Below are positions 32,016-42,461 of a DNA stretch of 64,000 nt, piece after piece (position 1 is the stretch's first letter; every line of letters begins with the position of its first letter). Both the position numbers and the translations under genes were made by a program. The DNA is from Margaritifera margaritifera. Lineage: Eukaryota; Mollusca; Bivalvia; Unionida; Margaritiferidae. The stretch lies in NCBI GenBank assembly GCA_029931535.1, contig JAQPZY010001555.1, positions 3,875,001 to 3,939,000 of the forward strand, given 5' to 3'. The notes below the pieces were generated by a model, which worked only from the letters and a program-made list of their open reading frames with translations, did not search any database and was not told the DNA's origin.

Positions 32016-32454
32016 CCCACTGCAAAGGCATTGTTTGAGACTGGATCAAAAGTGGATAAAGTGGCACTTGCACAGACTTTGTTCGCCAACTTTGTGGCAG
32101 AGCACAATTTATGATTTTCTCATTGCAGATCATTTTACTAAACTGGTTAAAGTAATATTTCCAAACTCAGTCACTGCACAGAAATTTTCATGCCAGTGTA
32201 CAAAGACAACACACATTGTCACTCAGGTCCTATTCCCCATCTGGGAAAGAAAAGTTGAACAGATGTGCAGGAGTCAGAACTTGAAAATATGTGTAGGAGT
32301 CAGAAGTTGAGTGTCATCATTGAGAATACATATTATGGCAAAAAGTGCACTTGTTTTGTTTTCAATTTCCTTAAAACATGTAAAATTTATGTCAATAAAA
32401 AATCTAATGGTTTAGATGCCAATCTACTGATCAAAATTTTGAAATCTACTGATT

Positions 32455-32690
32455 TAATGCCCTGGTTCTGTCACATGTATGTTATTGCTCACACTAAGCA
32501 TTTTATCACAAACTTCTCAATTATATAGTTTTTTTCTCCAGTAATTTGTATCCTTACATGCTTCTTCCAATTAGCAGTCTCGCCAAACCTTTTATCACAA
32601 ACTTCACATTTTAATGTTTTTTCTCCAGTATGTATCCTCATGTGCACCATCAGACTTTCATTCTGACTAGTGACTTCAGAAGTTCAATAT
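32455..32690 (-). pseudogene. C2H2 zinc-finger fragment (two to three fingers)
   Basis: The minus strand reads [20 protein letters not shown], then DKRFGETANWKKHVRI. A frameshift follows and then a finger in which the first Cys codon is TGA (EVCDKMLSVSNN). The last finger closely resembles finger 10 (SVSNNLSVHMRIH) of the intact array, which supports an origin by duplication. Confidence 0.65.
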
Positions 32691-32810
32691 ACCTGGAGTT
32701 AATGATAAGAGGGTGATCTGTTATGACTCCCTTTCTTGAAGTTACCTAATACAGGTATATTTCACACCTTGATATGCAATGGATCAGAACCAGAAAACTG
32801 CTACAGCGCT

Positions 32811-33058
32811 TTATGGACCAACCATTTAATTGGGGGGGGGGAGGGGGACTGGGATTTTCTTTTTGTGCTGGGACATTTTTTATTCTCTTTTACCTCAAGA
32901 TAATGTGGGGTTTTTTCAACTAATGTAATGGATATAATAGGTTCTTTTTTTTAGACAAATCTCAGCAAAAATACTTTTTTTTCAAGCTATTTGAGGGCCA
33001 GAATGTGTTTTTAAACTAAATCCCAGTCCCCCCCCCTCAACATTAAATGGTCAGTACC
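32811..33058 (+). mobile_element. MITE-like element, GACCATTTAAT family, copy 2
   Basis: Ends GACCAACCATTTAATTGGGG and the complement of GACCATTTAATG. The interior CAACTAATGTAATGGATATA followed by ATAGG matches the reverse complement of the copy at 17540-17775. Poly-G and poly-C runs lie next to the two ends. Confidence 0.6.
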
Positions 33059-33080
33059 TTAAAGAGTGTGAATCACAAGT

Positions 33081-33222
33081 AATTCATGTATTCTTACTAC
33101 CTAGACCAGGTGTGCTATAGAAAATGTATAAGAAACAAATACAGATTAATAATTCATGTATTCTTCCTACCTAGACCAGGTGTGCTATAGAAAATGTATA
33201 AGAAACGAATACAGATTAATAA
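33081..33222. repeat. 70 bp tandem duplication
   Basis: AATTCATGTATTCTTACTAC begins a unit repeated at 33151 with only two or three differences. Confidence 0.9.
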
Positions 33223-33305
33223 TAAACAAAATTCTGAAAGATTGTTTCATTAATTATTAGTCTTTATTATTTAAAAAAGGTTGATAAGAGTGCATCATAA
33301 ACTGT

Positions 33306-33309
<4 letters not shown>

Positions 33310-33350
<41 letters not shown>
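33310..33350. repeat. (TC)n(AC)n microsatellite
   Basis: TC units run directly into AC units. Confidence 0.9.
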
Positions 33351-33355
<5 letters not shown>

Positions 33356-33768
33356 GTAATATCTCACTTGAAATATATCATACAACAGAAAGTAGATCAT
33401 TGGTCAAAATGTCACATATCAAATGAGAGCAATCCAGCTAGATGGCAATAGACAGACATTCCCCCATCCCAGGCCTCAGAGCCCACTCCTCTGCCCTCAG
33501 CACCCTTCTAGTCCCCTATGCCCTCCAAGAGCCCTCTCCTCTGCCCTCTCCAGATAACTACAACACATTCTTAAATCTGTTTTGTTTTCTATTTATTCCA
33601 TCAATTTTCTATTTATTAATGCTGGATAAAATTAAGAATTTTTGCCTCTGTCTGTTTCTACTGCCAAAAAGATTAAATTCTAAATTTCATTATTGACATC
33701 AAGTACTTTTATCACCAAAAAAAGATCTTTGTTACAAAGAATGCCCTACCCTTCAACAAAAAATGCCC

Positions 33769-33970
33769 TACCCTTTAACAAAAGTGCCCCCTTTTTCTAA
33801 AAGAACCTCTCTTCCCGTCTGTAAGAATTCCTAACTGGAGCACTGAATATTAATCATTTTCTTTAGACCTACCCTTTAACAAAAGTGCCCCCTTTTTCTA
33901 AAAGAACCTCTCTTCCCGTCTGTAAGAATTCCTAACTGGAGCACTGAATATTAATCATTTTCTTTAGACC
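33769..33970. repeat. 101 bp tandem duplication
   Basis: ACCCTTTAACAAAAGTGCCC starts both units (about 33770 and 33871). They are essentially identical, so the duplication is recent. Confidence 0.9.
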
Positions 33971-35395
33971 TGGTGTTATCTACACAACACCTGATGTTAC
34001 ATCTGTTAAAATGTAAATTTGATTGCTTTAACTGTTTATTAAATCATTGTTCGCACTGTAGTGCAATAAAATATTCACATCTTCCATTTCAATCATACTT
34101 TGGATTTCTGTGATGAAGTGCAATTTACAAAAAAGAAAAAGAAAAGTTTTATGGTATCTCGATTGTGTGAAACACTTTCAATTTTCTGTCATCATCATCA
34201 GCATCATCATCATCATCACTCACATTGAGTCCAAATATGAATATTATGAATCTGTGCTTCCAACAATGTCAAAAAATTGAAAATAAAATGTTTCAAGTGA
34301 AATTATTCATTGGAAAAGTTCTTTTTTATGTATAAGGTTAAAAAAATCCTACCTAATGCGAACAATATTATATAATTATGAGCTTTTACTGAGTTCAATA
34401 CATTGTTTCATTCAGCTGTGAAATATGATATTGGCTGATGCTTCTCATTGGCCAATATCTATATTTCACAGCTCAATAAAAATATGTATTAGCGAAACAA
34501 AAGCCTGTAATTGCTTTATTAGATAAATACCATGAGGTAAAATTATAATGACATGGGCACAATATGGTGTTTTATGAAGTTGAAATCACTGTGAGGAACC
34601 CAATACACTGTATTATTATTCAGCACATGACCTGTTCAGCGGATCAGAGACAATCTTTATGAATGTAATAATATTAATTATGAACAAATAAATAATAAAA
34701 ATGTGAATCTTGCTATACAGTACATTACAGCTTTAAAATTTGAAACACTGCATAATTCATCTTCATAACATTGAGTTATGAATAAACAATACTTAAATAT
34801 AATCATAATAATAACAATAACAATAATAATAATAATAATACTTTCATATGCAAGGAAATTATATTTACATACCTAACAATTCATGCTGTCAATACTTTTT
34901 GCTTCTTTCTTTTCTTTTTTAAGTATATCCACAAAAACTATGGTTTTCAAAATATTATCACATACAGAACATATGTTGACATCAGACTTCAGTATTTGTT
35001 TATTCAAATGTTCAAATTTTTCACCTCTGATTTCATTTTATTCATTAATTACATATTCATTAATTACATATTCTTCATCAATTTTCTTATGTATAACATC
35101 TTAAAATTGTTCAGTCAGTACATGTATATTGTTCTAATATGAAATCTACAGTACATGTATATTGTTCTAATATGAAATCTACATCTAAATCATCATCCAT
35201 TAGCAACTGATGAGAGATAAACTTCATTTCTTTTATATATATTTATATATGTTCAAGCCCTCTTAATATCTTATAAAAATGTTAGTTTTCCAGGAAATTC
35301 TCAAACTTTGTTCAACAAAAGTATTATATTGCAAAGAAAATTTCCTGGATATTTGTCAGATAATGTTCCTGCCATTGCTGACATGATAAAAATAG
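33971..35395. other. gene-free AT-rich stretch with hairpin and simple repeats
   Basis: It contains ATC/CATCAT repeats (34195-34220), a hairpin (34414-34473), an AAT repeat (34810-34842) and a 33 bp direct duplication (35116-35181). No supported gene. Confidence 0.5.
34414..34473. repeat. near-perfect hairpin
   Basis: Arm AGCTGTGAAATATGATATTGGC pairs with GCCAATATCTATATTTCACAGCT around a loop of about 15 bases. It may be the core of a small MITE. Confidence 0.7.
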
Positions 35396-35399
35396 CAAT

Positions 35400-36120
35400 C
35401 AACAAGAGTCCCTTGAAGAGACTGATGCTCTAATGACTGAAAAGAATTTCCAGTAATTCAAGATAAGACCATTTCTTCCTTTTAACTGCGGAGTGTTGAA
35501 ACCATCTTTGATATTCTTCAGCGATAACAAGATTTTCAAATTAGCTGTTCTTGTGGACATATTGGCTGTCAACTTGGCACCATTTTCATTTAGGACCAAC
35601 AAGGCATCATAATAAGTCTTCTGGTGGAAACCCAATGTTGACATGACTTTCTGTTTTGGAGGAGCAAAGATAAGATTTTCAAGATAGATGCCATGGTGGC
35701 AATATTCAAGATCCAACTGGCACCATTTCCATTAAGTACCAACTAGACATTATAAGAAGTCTTGTGGTGAAAGCACAATGTCAATATGATCAGCCATCTA
35801 GGAGACATAGTGATAACAAGATTTTCAACATGGCCATTGTGGCAGTCATATTAGAAATCTGATTGGCACTATTTACAACCAACTCAACATCATAAGAAGT
35901 CTTTCAGTGAAAACCCCATTCTGATATGACCATTCATTCAGGAGAATTAGTGATAACAAGATTTTAAAGATGGCTACTGTGGCAGGCATATTGAATGTCT
36001 GAATATCACAATTAGAACCAACTGGACAACCTAAGAAGTTGTTTAGTAAAAAACCCATGTTGACACAACCATCCATTCAAGAGTAGTGGTAACGATATTT
36101 TCAAAGATCGACACCATTTT
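35400..36120 (+). repeat. ~146 bp repeat family, copy C with left-end sequence
   Basis: It begins with GAGTCCCTTGAAGAGAC...AAGATAAGACCATTTCTTCC, also found at 56410-56495, then about four units with AACAAGATTTTCAA, CACCATTTTCATT and CATAAGAAGTC. The left end is joined directly to the units here, which defines the family boundary. Confidence 0.65.
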
Positions 36121-36539
36121 CATTTTTATGCTTCTTTTTTAATTTAAAATGTTTCCAAAAGTTTGATTTGGCCAGAATATCTTACCCTAATCAGGACCTG
36201 AAAATAAACATGTGTGTTACAATGAGCTTAACATCTGTCATAAGCCAGCCCTGAATAACCAGGTGATGGCAGAAAGTAGGATTATGTTGCAAGATTGCTT
36301 CTGCCAGGTAGGGTATCAAATTTTTAGCAAATATTAACACCTGGCAGACCCATAAGTTGCCCATACAAATAAATTTTTTTATCATACTATTCTGACTACT
36401 TATGAACCACAGCCATCAAAATCTAGTTGCCCGACCCTGTGACTGTGCAACACTTGGTTCCCCAAAGCTAAAATTTAGTTGTAGCAGTCAATGGATTTTT
36501 CAAACCCCCAAAGATCTTGATGCAAATAAACAATTTGTC

Positions 36540-36665
36540 ATAAACTTCACATTTTATTGTTTCTTTATCCAGTATGTGTTCTCGTATGCTTCCTCAAGTG
36601 TGCACTCCATTGAAATATTTTATCACACATTTCACCTTGGTATAATTATCCTCCAGTACCGTATA
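36540..36665 (-). pseudogene. C2H2 zinc-finger fragment (one finger plus remnants)
   Basis: The minus strand reads GEMCDKIFQWSAHLRKHTRTHTG followed by a stop where the linker should continue, then KCEVYD in a shifted frame (second Cys lost). It resembles the fragment at 31825-32015. It lies about 190 bases downstream of the stop of the intact zinc-finger ORF and may be decayed C-terminal fingers of the same ancestral gene. Confidence 0.6.
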
Positions 36666-36698
36666 TCCTCACATATAATACGGGTCCAAATGCAAACA

Positions 36699-36833
36699 TA
36701 GACCCTGATCGGCCGTCGCATAATGCGTCAGCAGATCAGGGTATATGTTGTTTGTTCTACTGATTAGTCCTTACAAACTGCATAGACCCAGATCTGCCAG
36801 CGCATTATGCAACTGCATATCTGGGTCTATGCA
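36699..36833. mobile_element. pair of palindromes (MITE-like)
   Basis: Two successive palindromes occur. ACATAGACCCTGATC pairs with GATCAGGGTATATGT (36697-36747). GCATAGACCCAGATCTGC pairs with a complementary arm GCATATCTGGGTCTATGC (about 36780-36832). Both enclose a GCGCATTATGC-like centre. It lies just downstream of the zinc-finger stop codon and could fold in that transcript. Confidence 0.55.
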
Positions 36834-36852
36834 GTTTCCAGTTGGTATCGGT

Positions 36853-37842
36853 TTATACGCTAGTATATATGGTATGTAACCGCATATGCTGTTTCAATTG
36901 TGCACTTTGTTTAAACATTTTATGACATATTTCACACTTGTATGGTTTTTCTCCAGTATGAATCCTCATATGCACACTCAAATTATTGCTGACACTAAAC
37001 ATTTTATCACAAACTTCACACTTGTATGGTTTTTCTCCAGTATGTGACCTCATATGCATCACCACGCTTCCACTCTGACTAAACTTTTTATCACAAATTT
37101 CACACTTGTATGGTTTTTCTCCAGTATGTACCCTAATGTGAGCCTTTAAATCAGAACTCCGATTAAACATTTTATAACAGCCTTCACATTTGAATGGTTT
37201 GTCTCTAGAATGTATCCTCGTGTGCACCATTAGAGTTCCATTCGAATGAAACCTTTTATCACACACTCCACACTTGTATGGTCTTTCTCCGGTATGTATC
37301 GCCATGTGAGTCTTCAAATGTGCACCGTTATTAAACATTTTCTCGCAAACTTCACATTTGAATGGTTTCCCTCCACCATGTATCCTCATATGTACCGTCA
37401 GATTTCCTTTCAAGCTAAACCAGTTATCACAAACTTCGCACTTGTATGGTTTTTCTCCAGTATGTATCCTTGTGTGATTCTTCAAATTACAAATGTTACC
37501 AAACAGTTTGTCACAAACTTCGCATTTGAATGGTTTCTCTCCTGAATGTATCCTCATGTGCATTGTCAGATTTTCACGCTGACCAAACCTTTTATCACAC
37601 ACTTTACACTTGTGTGGCTTTTCTCCAGTATGTATCGTCATATGCTTCTTCAAATTACCACCATCACCAAACATTTTATCACAAACTTCACACTTGTGTG
37701 GTTTTTCTCCAGTATGTATCCTTATATGCCTCTTCAAATTACCACTCTGACCGAACGTTTTATCACAAACTTCACATTTAAATCGTTTTTCTACAAAATG
37801 TGTTCCCATGTGCACCCTCAAAGTACGTCTCCAACTACACAT
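36853..37842 (-). CDS. C2H2 zinc-finger protein, 11 complete tandem fingers (329 aa)
   Basis: Uninterrupted ORF on the minus strand starting MCSWRRTLRVHMGTH. After a partial finger (His pair only) come 11 complete fingers of the form KCEVCDKxFxxxxxLxxHxxIH, joined by HTGEKP(Y/H/F)KC linkers and spaced 28 residues apart. The Cys and His ligands are present in all 11. Such arrays bind DNA in sequence-specific fashion, so a nuclear transcription-factor or TE-repressor role is likely from the family. No KRAB, SCAN, ZAD or BTB domain is visible. The partial first finger suggests an upstream exon or truncation by the MULE-like element whose end is about 60 bp upstream. The stop (IYTSV*) comes right after finger 11, beside the palindromes at 36699-36833. 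Confidence 0.85.
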   Translation of the reverse strand: MCSWRRTLRVHMGTHFVEKRFKCEVCDKTFGQSGNLKRHIRIHTGEKPHKCEVCDKMFGDGGNLKKHMTIHTGEKPHKCKVCDKRFGQRENLTMHMRIHSGEKPFKCEVCDKLFGNICNLKNHTRIHTGEKPYKCEVCDNWFSLKGNLTVHMRIHGGGKPFKCEVCEKMFNNGAHLKTHMAIHTGERPYKCGVCDKRFHSNGTLMVHTRIHSRDKPFKCEGCYKMFNRSSDLKAHIRVHTGEKPYKCEICDKKFSQSGSVVMHMRSHTGEKPYKCEVCDKMFSVSNNLSVHMRIHTGEKPYKCEICHKMFKQSAQLKQHMRLHTIYTSV

Positions 37843-38888
37843 TTCATATTTTCAGAATCTTGGCCTCCACAATGTTTCTGTCGATTTGTATTTGCTAGTT
37901 CGGTAGTTCTTAAATGCGCAAAAGAGTTTTTTTTTTTTTTTTACGAAATTGAGCTAAATGGAATATCGGCATGCGAAATGGAATCATAAAAATATTCTTT
38001 TTATTGAATACCTTCGAAATTAATAAAATAAATATAAATATTGTGTTTGCTATAATTATAATCTAGATATTGTAATAATTTACATGTTTTTTTGTTGTTC
38101 TTTTTTTATCATATGTGCTTCATATGGGAATAAAGGTTATTTTTGGCGAAAAGGACACTCATTATACGAAAACGACTCATTACGTAAATATAAATGCGGA
38201 ATGGAATCATCGTAAACTATACCTTTTTTCTTAATTTTTCCAACTATTTCATGCTATTTTACTTCAAACTTGATGCAAACATTAGTTTATTGGATTGTTA
38301 AAGGTAAAAAGCAGTCATCACTTTCAATGCTGTTGCATATTAATTTGTTTTGCAAACTGGAAAATTGACATTCGGAATGAAACATTAACAATTAATAGTT
38401 GCTGATTCTTAAGTTATTCAATAAGGAAAATCATGAACTTTAAAAAATTATTTTCGTTATTTAAGTTTAAGTTATAAATATTTTATTTCAAGTTTTTCCT
38501 AATTGTTTAAAATGTAAATTCGTAATGTGAAATAGAATTTTGCCGTACATGTCTATGAAAGTGAGTATCGCTTTGCGAAATGAAATCATAAAACAAATAA
38601 TGATTTCATTTAATATTTGAAACAAAGTCTGTTATGTTACTAATAAATGTATCTACTGTAAGCAGAATAATAAAACTAATTACAGACATAACTCCATTTC
38701 GTATGCCGAAATTCCATTTCGCATCACGAAGGCTGAACTCATTACTTTAATGTAAATTGTATAACGGTTATTATTTCAGTTTATAATTGAAGCAAATAAT
38801 GTACAAATTCGGCAGACCACGTGATAATGGTAGAAGAGATGACATAAGCTGATGGTTTCGTTAGGAATGTGAAACATATCAAGGGTCT

Positions 38889-39112
38889 GAACCATCCAGT
38901 GGTGACGCTGTACACCGAACCATCCAGTGGTTACACTGTACACCGAACCATCCAGTGGTGACACTGTACAGTGAACCATCCAGTGGTGACACTGTACACT
39001 GAACCATCCAGTGGTTACACTGTACACCGAACCATCCAGTGCTGACACTGTACACTGAACCATCCAGTGGTGACACTGACAGTGAACCATCCAGTGATGA
39101 TGCTGTACACTG
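38889..39112. repeat. 28 bp minisatellite (about 8 units)
   Basis: The unit GAACCATCCAGTGGTGACAC plus TGTACACT repeats every 28 bp inside the MULE-like element. All frames of the minus strand happen to be open, giving a 142-codon ORF there that I regard as an artefact. Confidence 0.9.
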
Positions 39113-39114
39113 AA

Positions 39115-40158
39115 CAACAAATAACAGACATAAAACGATTTTGTTGTAAAAAAGGTGATACTGTGTTGGGAATGGGCAGAACGCACAACATTGGCGAGTT
39201 TCATGTTACAACAACAGTTTAAGACCTATTAGTAATTGGGCGCACAACAATGGATCATCCGATATGTTTTGGCCCAACATTTATTCACACAAATTCCACA
39301 ACCAGAACGTATTCCACACTCCTGCACGAAATAGCTGACAATTTAACAGATTCTGAACTGTGTAACTTGACCATAGATACTAATGAAGAACCATTACTAA
39401 AATTAGCAATCAAGGGGTGTTTTGTTGGCTACACGCAAGTATTATGTGCCCTGCACATGAAACAAAACGCAAACAAATACATTTAAGACTATGTCGGGTA
39501 CCCGATAAAAGACCGACAAGAAATGAAATATGCAATTTTGGCAAGGATGGAGTAGTAGAAACTAAAGATATGGAGACAATGAACACTCACGTTTCTAGGT
39601 TACGACGCTTACTAGATCAAAAAGATATACGTGCTGGTGAAAAAGAAATTTCGTACCTACTTTGATAATAAATTATTACCGTTACTGGTCACTCACGTAA
39701 TTCAGCCGGCAAGGCAGGGTAAATTTCGACAACTTGGACAAATAATAACTGTGAAAGCGCAAATCACGTGCTCAGATCAGTAACTCAGTGGAAGTTGAGT
39801 AACATGCCAAAATTAATCAAACTACTGTTCGATATTGTTTAAAGCAAACACATAGAGCGGTGTCGTGCTATAAGATACATGGGAAAGTTTGAAATGTCTC
39901 ATTTATTTAGTCACCACCTTGTTGACAAACATACATGGACAGACATCTCACAAGAAAAACGCGACAAAAGAGAAGCCAAATTTAGGAATGATAAGGGGAG
40001 GACAAACCAAAAACTAGTTGTATCATGCAATGGCATAAGAACAGTAATAAAAACACCATTTGCTGGAGGGGGGGGGGGGGGGGGCTAACTAAATCAAACG
40101 AAAGCGAGCAGAGAGGTCCAGAACTAAATCAGTAAAACGAAGAATTATGACTTCTAAA
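39115..40158 (+). pseudogene. MULE-type transposase, decayed
   Basis: Plus-strand fragments read VLGMGRTHNIGEFHV, FGPTFIHTNSTTRTYSTLLH, LHMKQNANKYI, then DYVGYPIKDRQE, LDQKDIRAGEKEISY and YFDNKLLPLLVTHVIQPARQ. A later segment reads NNCESANHVL with the catalytic-type Glu, then QWKLSNMPKLIKLLFDIV. A C-terminal basic tail RKRAERSRTKS ends at 40158. These match a MULE-type transposase family common in invertebrate genomes. Stops at 39223 and 39484, frameshifts near 39520, 39660 and 39720-39740, and a poly-G tract (40068-40084) break it. The residue where the family has the second Asp (TIDTNEE) is Asn. Confidence 0.65.
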
Positions 40159-41376
40159 TGAAAGTCGGGATCGGTTTAACAAGATTGACAAATTTATTTA
40201 AATTCTGATAAGCTTCCTGCCCATGAGGACACACACCAATGAGGATATATACCAAATTTACAAACCAATGGAAGTGAAATACTTAAAATAGTGGGGTAAA
40301 CTAACAAATACACCATTTCATGAAATATAGTGTTTGCATCGAATGATCGAGAAGAGTTCTTATATTTTTCCCGCATGAAAACATTGTATAATTAAAAAAA
40401 GTTAGGATTTTGTGAAACGGAAAGTTACTTGTTTTTTATTCGACTAATTACTAGTTTCCTATTAAATTCTCTTAATATTTCGAGGGAACGCACGGTACAA
40501 TTAAAAACAGTGGTACATTTAAAATGAAAATGATCTATATAACTATATAACCTAACAGTACATGTGTGCCACAGCACGAAAACTGTATCTGGTTTCGTAC
40601 AAGCCGATATTCACTTTCACAGACATGATTCCATTTTGTATGCCGAAATTCCATTTCGCAATACGAATTTATATTTTTAAGTAAATGTAAATAACGAAAA
40701 ATATTTTTTTTTAAGTTCATGATTTTGCTGATTTACTAACTTACGAAAATCAGAAACTATCAATCGTCAATGCTTTATTTCTCATGCCAATTTTCCAGTT
40801 TGCTACAATAATTCGTATGCAACAGGATTCAAAGTGATGACTGTTTTGATTTTTACCTTAAACAATAAACTAAACTATTGTTTGCATGAAGCTTTAGGTA
40901 AAATAGCATTAAATAGTAGGAATAATTAAAAAAAGGTATATTTTACGATTCCATTTCACATGACGATTTCCAATTTTGCACAAAAAACGACTTAAAAAAA
41001 GTTTTTTTTTCAATATCTAGTATTTTTTTTAAAAAAATTAGTTAGGAAACACATTCTTTTATTTAAAAAGTTTTTCTTTTCTACAATTGAATGAAGATAG
41101 GAATTATGATAACAATTCGCGTATGAGTCATTTACATTTCGCACAAAAAGTCTTTAAAATCTATATATAATATGATGAAAGGTTACAATATTTTAAATAT
41201 TCCTTTTCAAAATAATAAGAATAAATAATTCAAGCAAATTATGCTCAATAATTTTGAATTAAATGTTTATTTCAAAGATGCATTATAAAAGGGAAATAAT
41301 ATAATTCCATTTCGTATAAAACTTCCATTTCGCTCCATTGCGTTAAAGAACTCCATTGCGCATTTAAGACCTACCC

Positions 41377-42460
41377 GTGCTAGGCCTACCTTATATCCAA
41401 ATACCCCGATTCACTTCATAAATATTGATTGCCATATTAACTAATCAGATATATGCATCGTGTCATGTGGTATTGACCAATCTCCCACCTCAAATCATGG
41501 TCAGACAAAAAGTAGGCCGTGATAATTGCTACCATTAATTCGAATGCATCTGTTTTGGTCCTATCAAGAACGATTTGACTGAATAACTTTTGTTTTTACA
41601 TCAAGCTACAACCGGTAAATCCGCAATGTATTGTAAGTCATAACGTACCCAAGTCAGAACGTACCTTGACTTTGCTACAAATGAATACTGTTCTGTGGGA
41701 AAATACATGAGAATTATTCAAAAGGACTGTTTAGATGCTTGCGGCTTAAATGTTTCAGCTATACAAACAAAATTAAATCATATAATAATAATGCATATGT
41801 TGTCTTTATGGGGGCGCTCTACAGATAATACATGCTTCTGAGTGAGTGACAGGTGTAAGATGAAGTATTTTGCATTTGCAACATGCACAATGGAGAGAAT
41901 GTTGGCATACCTCTATGTTACTTTCGTGTACTGTGGCTGAAATTTCTTTACATATTGTACTTGTGGAAACTGGACATGATCTAAGCACACAGCAGACAAA
42001 ATGGCCGCTCCAAAGTACTCGAAAAATCAGCCTGAATTAGTCAAAAGTGTACTATTTTCAGCAGTTATTTAAATATGGAAACGAATTTCGCCAGAGCAGA
42101 CAATACCAGCCTCTGAAAGTACTATGAATGAATTACAAAATATCCAAATAGTAAAAAAAGTTATCGACTCTTTTTTTAAATATTTACCTTTGAAGTACAG
42201 GAAGTGAAAATGACCAAGCGGAGCTAGCAGTTTTTTGAGAGGTGCACATCTTAAGTAAGACCAAGCTGTATACTCTATAACCCAAATTTCACCCATCAAT
42301 CATACACCAAAATAAAGGGAATTCAAAGTTCTTTTAACAATACCTAAGATATACAAGGTCTTTTTTAAATAGACAGGACAGCTAGTGAGGAAAACCTGGG
42401 TAATTCTTTTTCTTTAAAAATCTAACCCGATGCAAAGTACGAAACTGGAGAGCGCCACCT
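41377..42460. other. gene-free stretch
   Basis: It includes two isolated copies of the motif GTC(A)TAACGTACCC/GTCAGAACGTACC (41638-41668), related to the arrays at 42462 and 43838. No supported gene. Confidence 0.4.
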
Positions 42461-42461
42461 T

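Larger units (their letters stand above)
37902..41376 (+). mobile_element. MULE-like DNA transposon with long inverted repeats
   Basis: Left end GGTAGTTCTTAAATGCGCA and the complement of the right end (TGCGCATTTAAGACCTACC) are inverted. Both flanks hold many copies of a motif ATTCCATTTCG...CGAAATTCC in both orientations (37965-38745 and 40620-41350), so the terminal zones are long and complex. Possible 9 bp duplications TGCTAGTTC/TGCTAGGCC match at 7 of 9. The middle encodes a MULE-type transposase remnant (39115-40158). It is inserted about 60 bp from the start of the zinc-finger ORF. Confidence 0.65.

Noticed and set aside
37246..37989. plus-strand ORFs across the zinc-finger array
   Set aside because: They are shadows of the periodic minus-strand finger coding sequence.
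38776..39204. 142-codon ORF on the minus strand
   Set aside because: It is an artefact of the 28 bp minisatellite, which happens to be open in all minus-strand frames, and it opposes the MULE transposase remnant.
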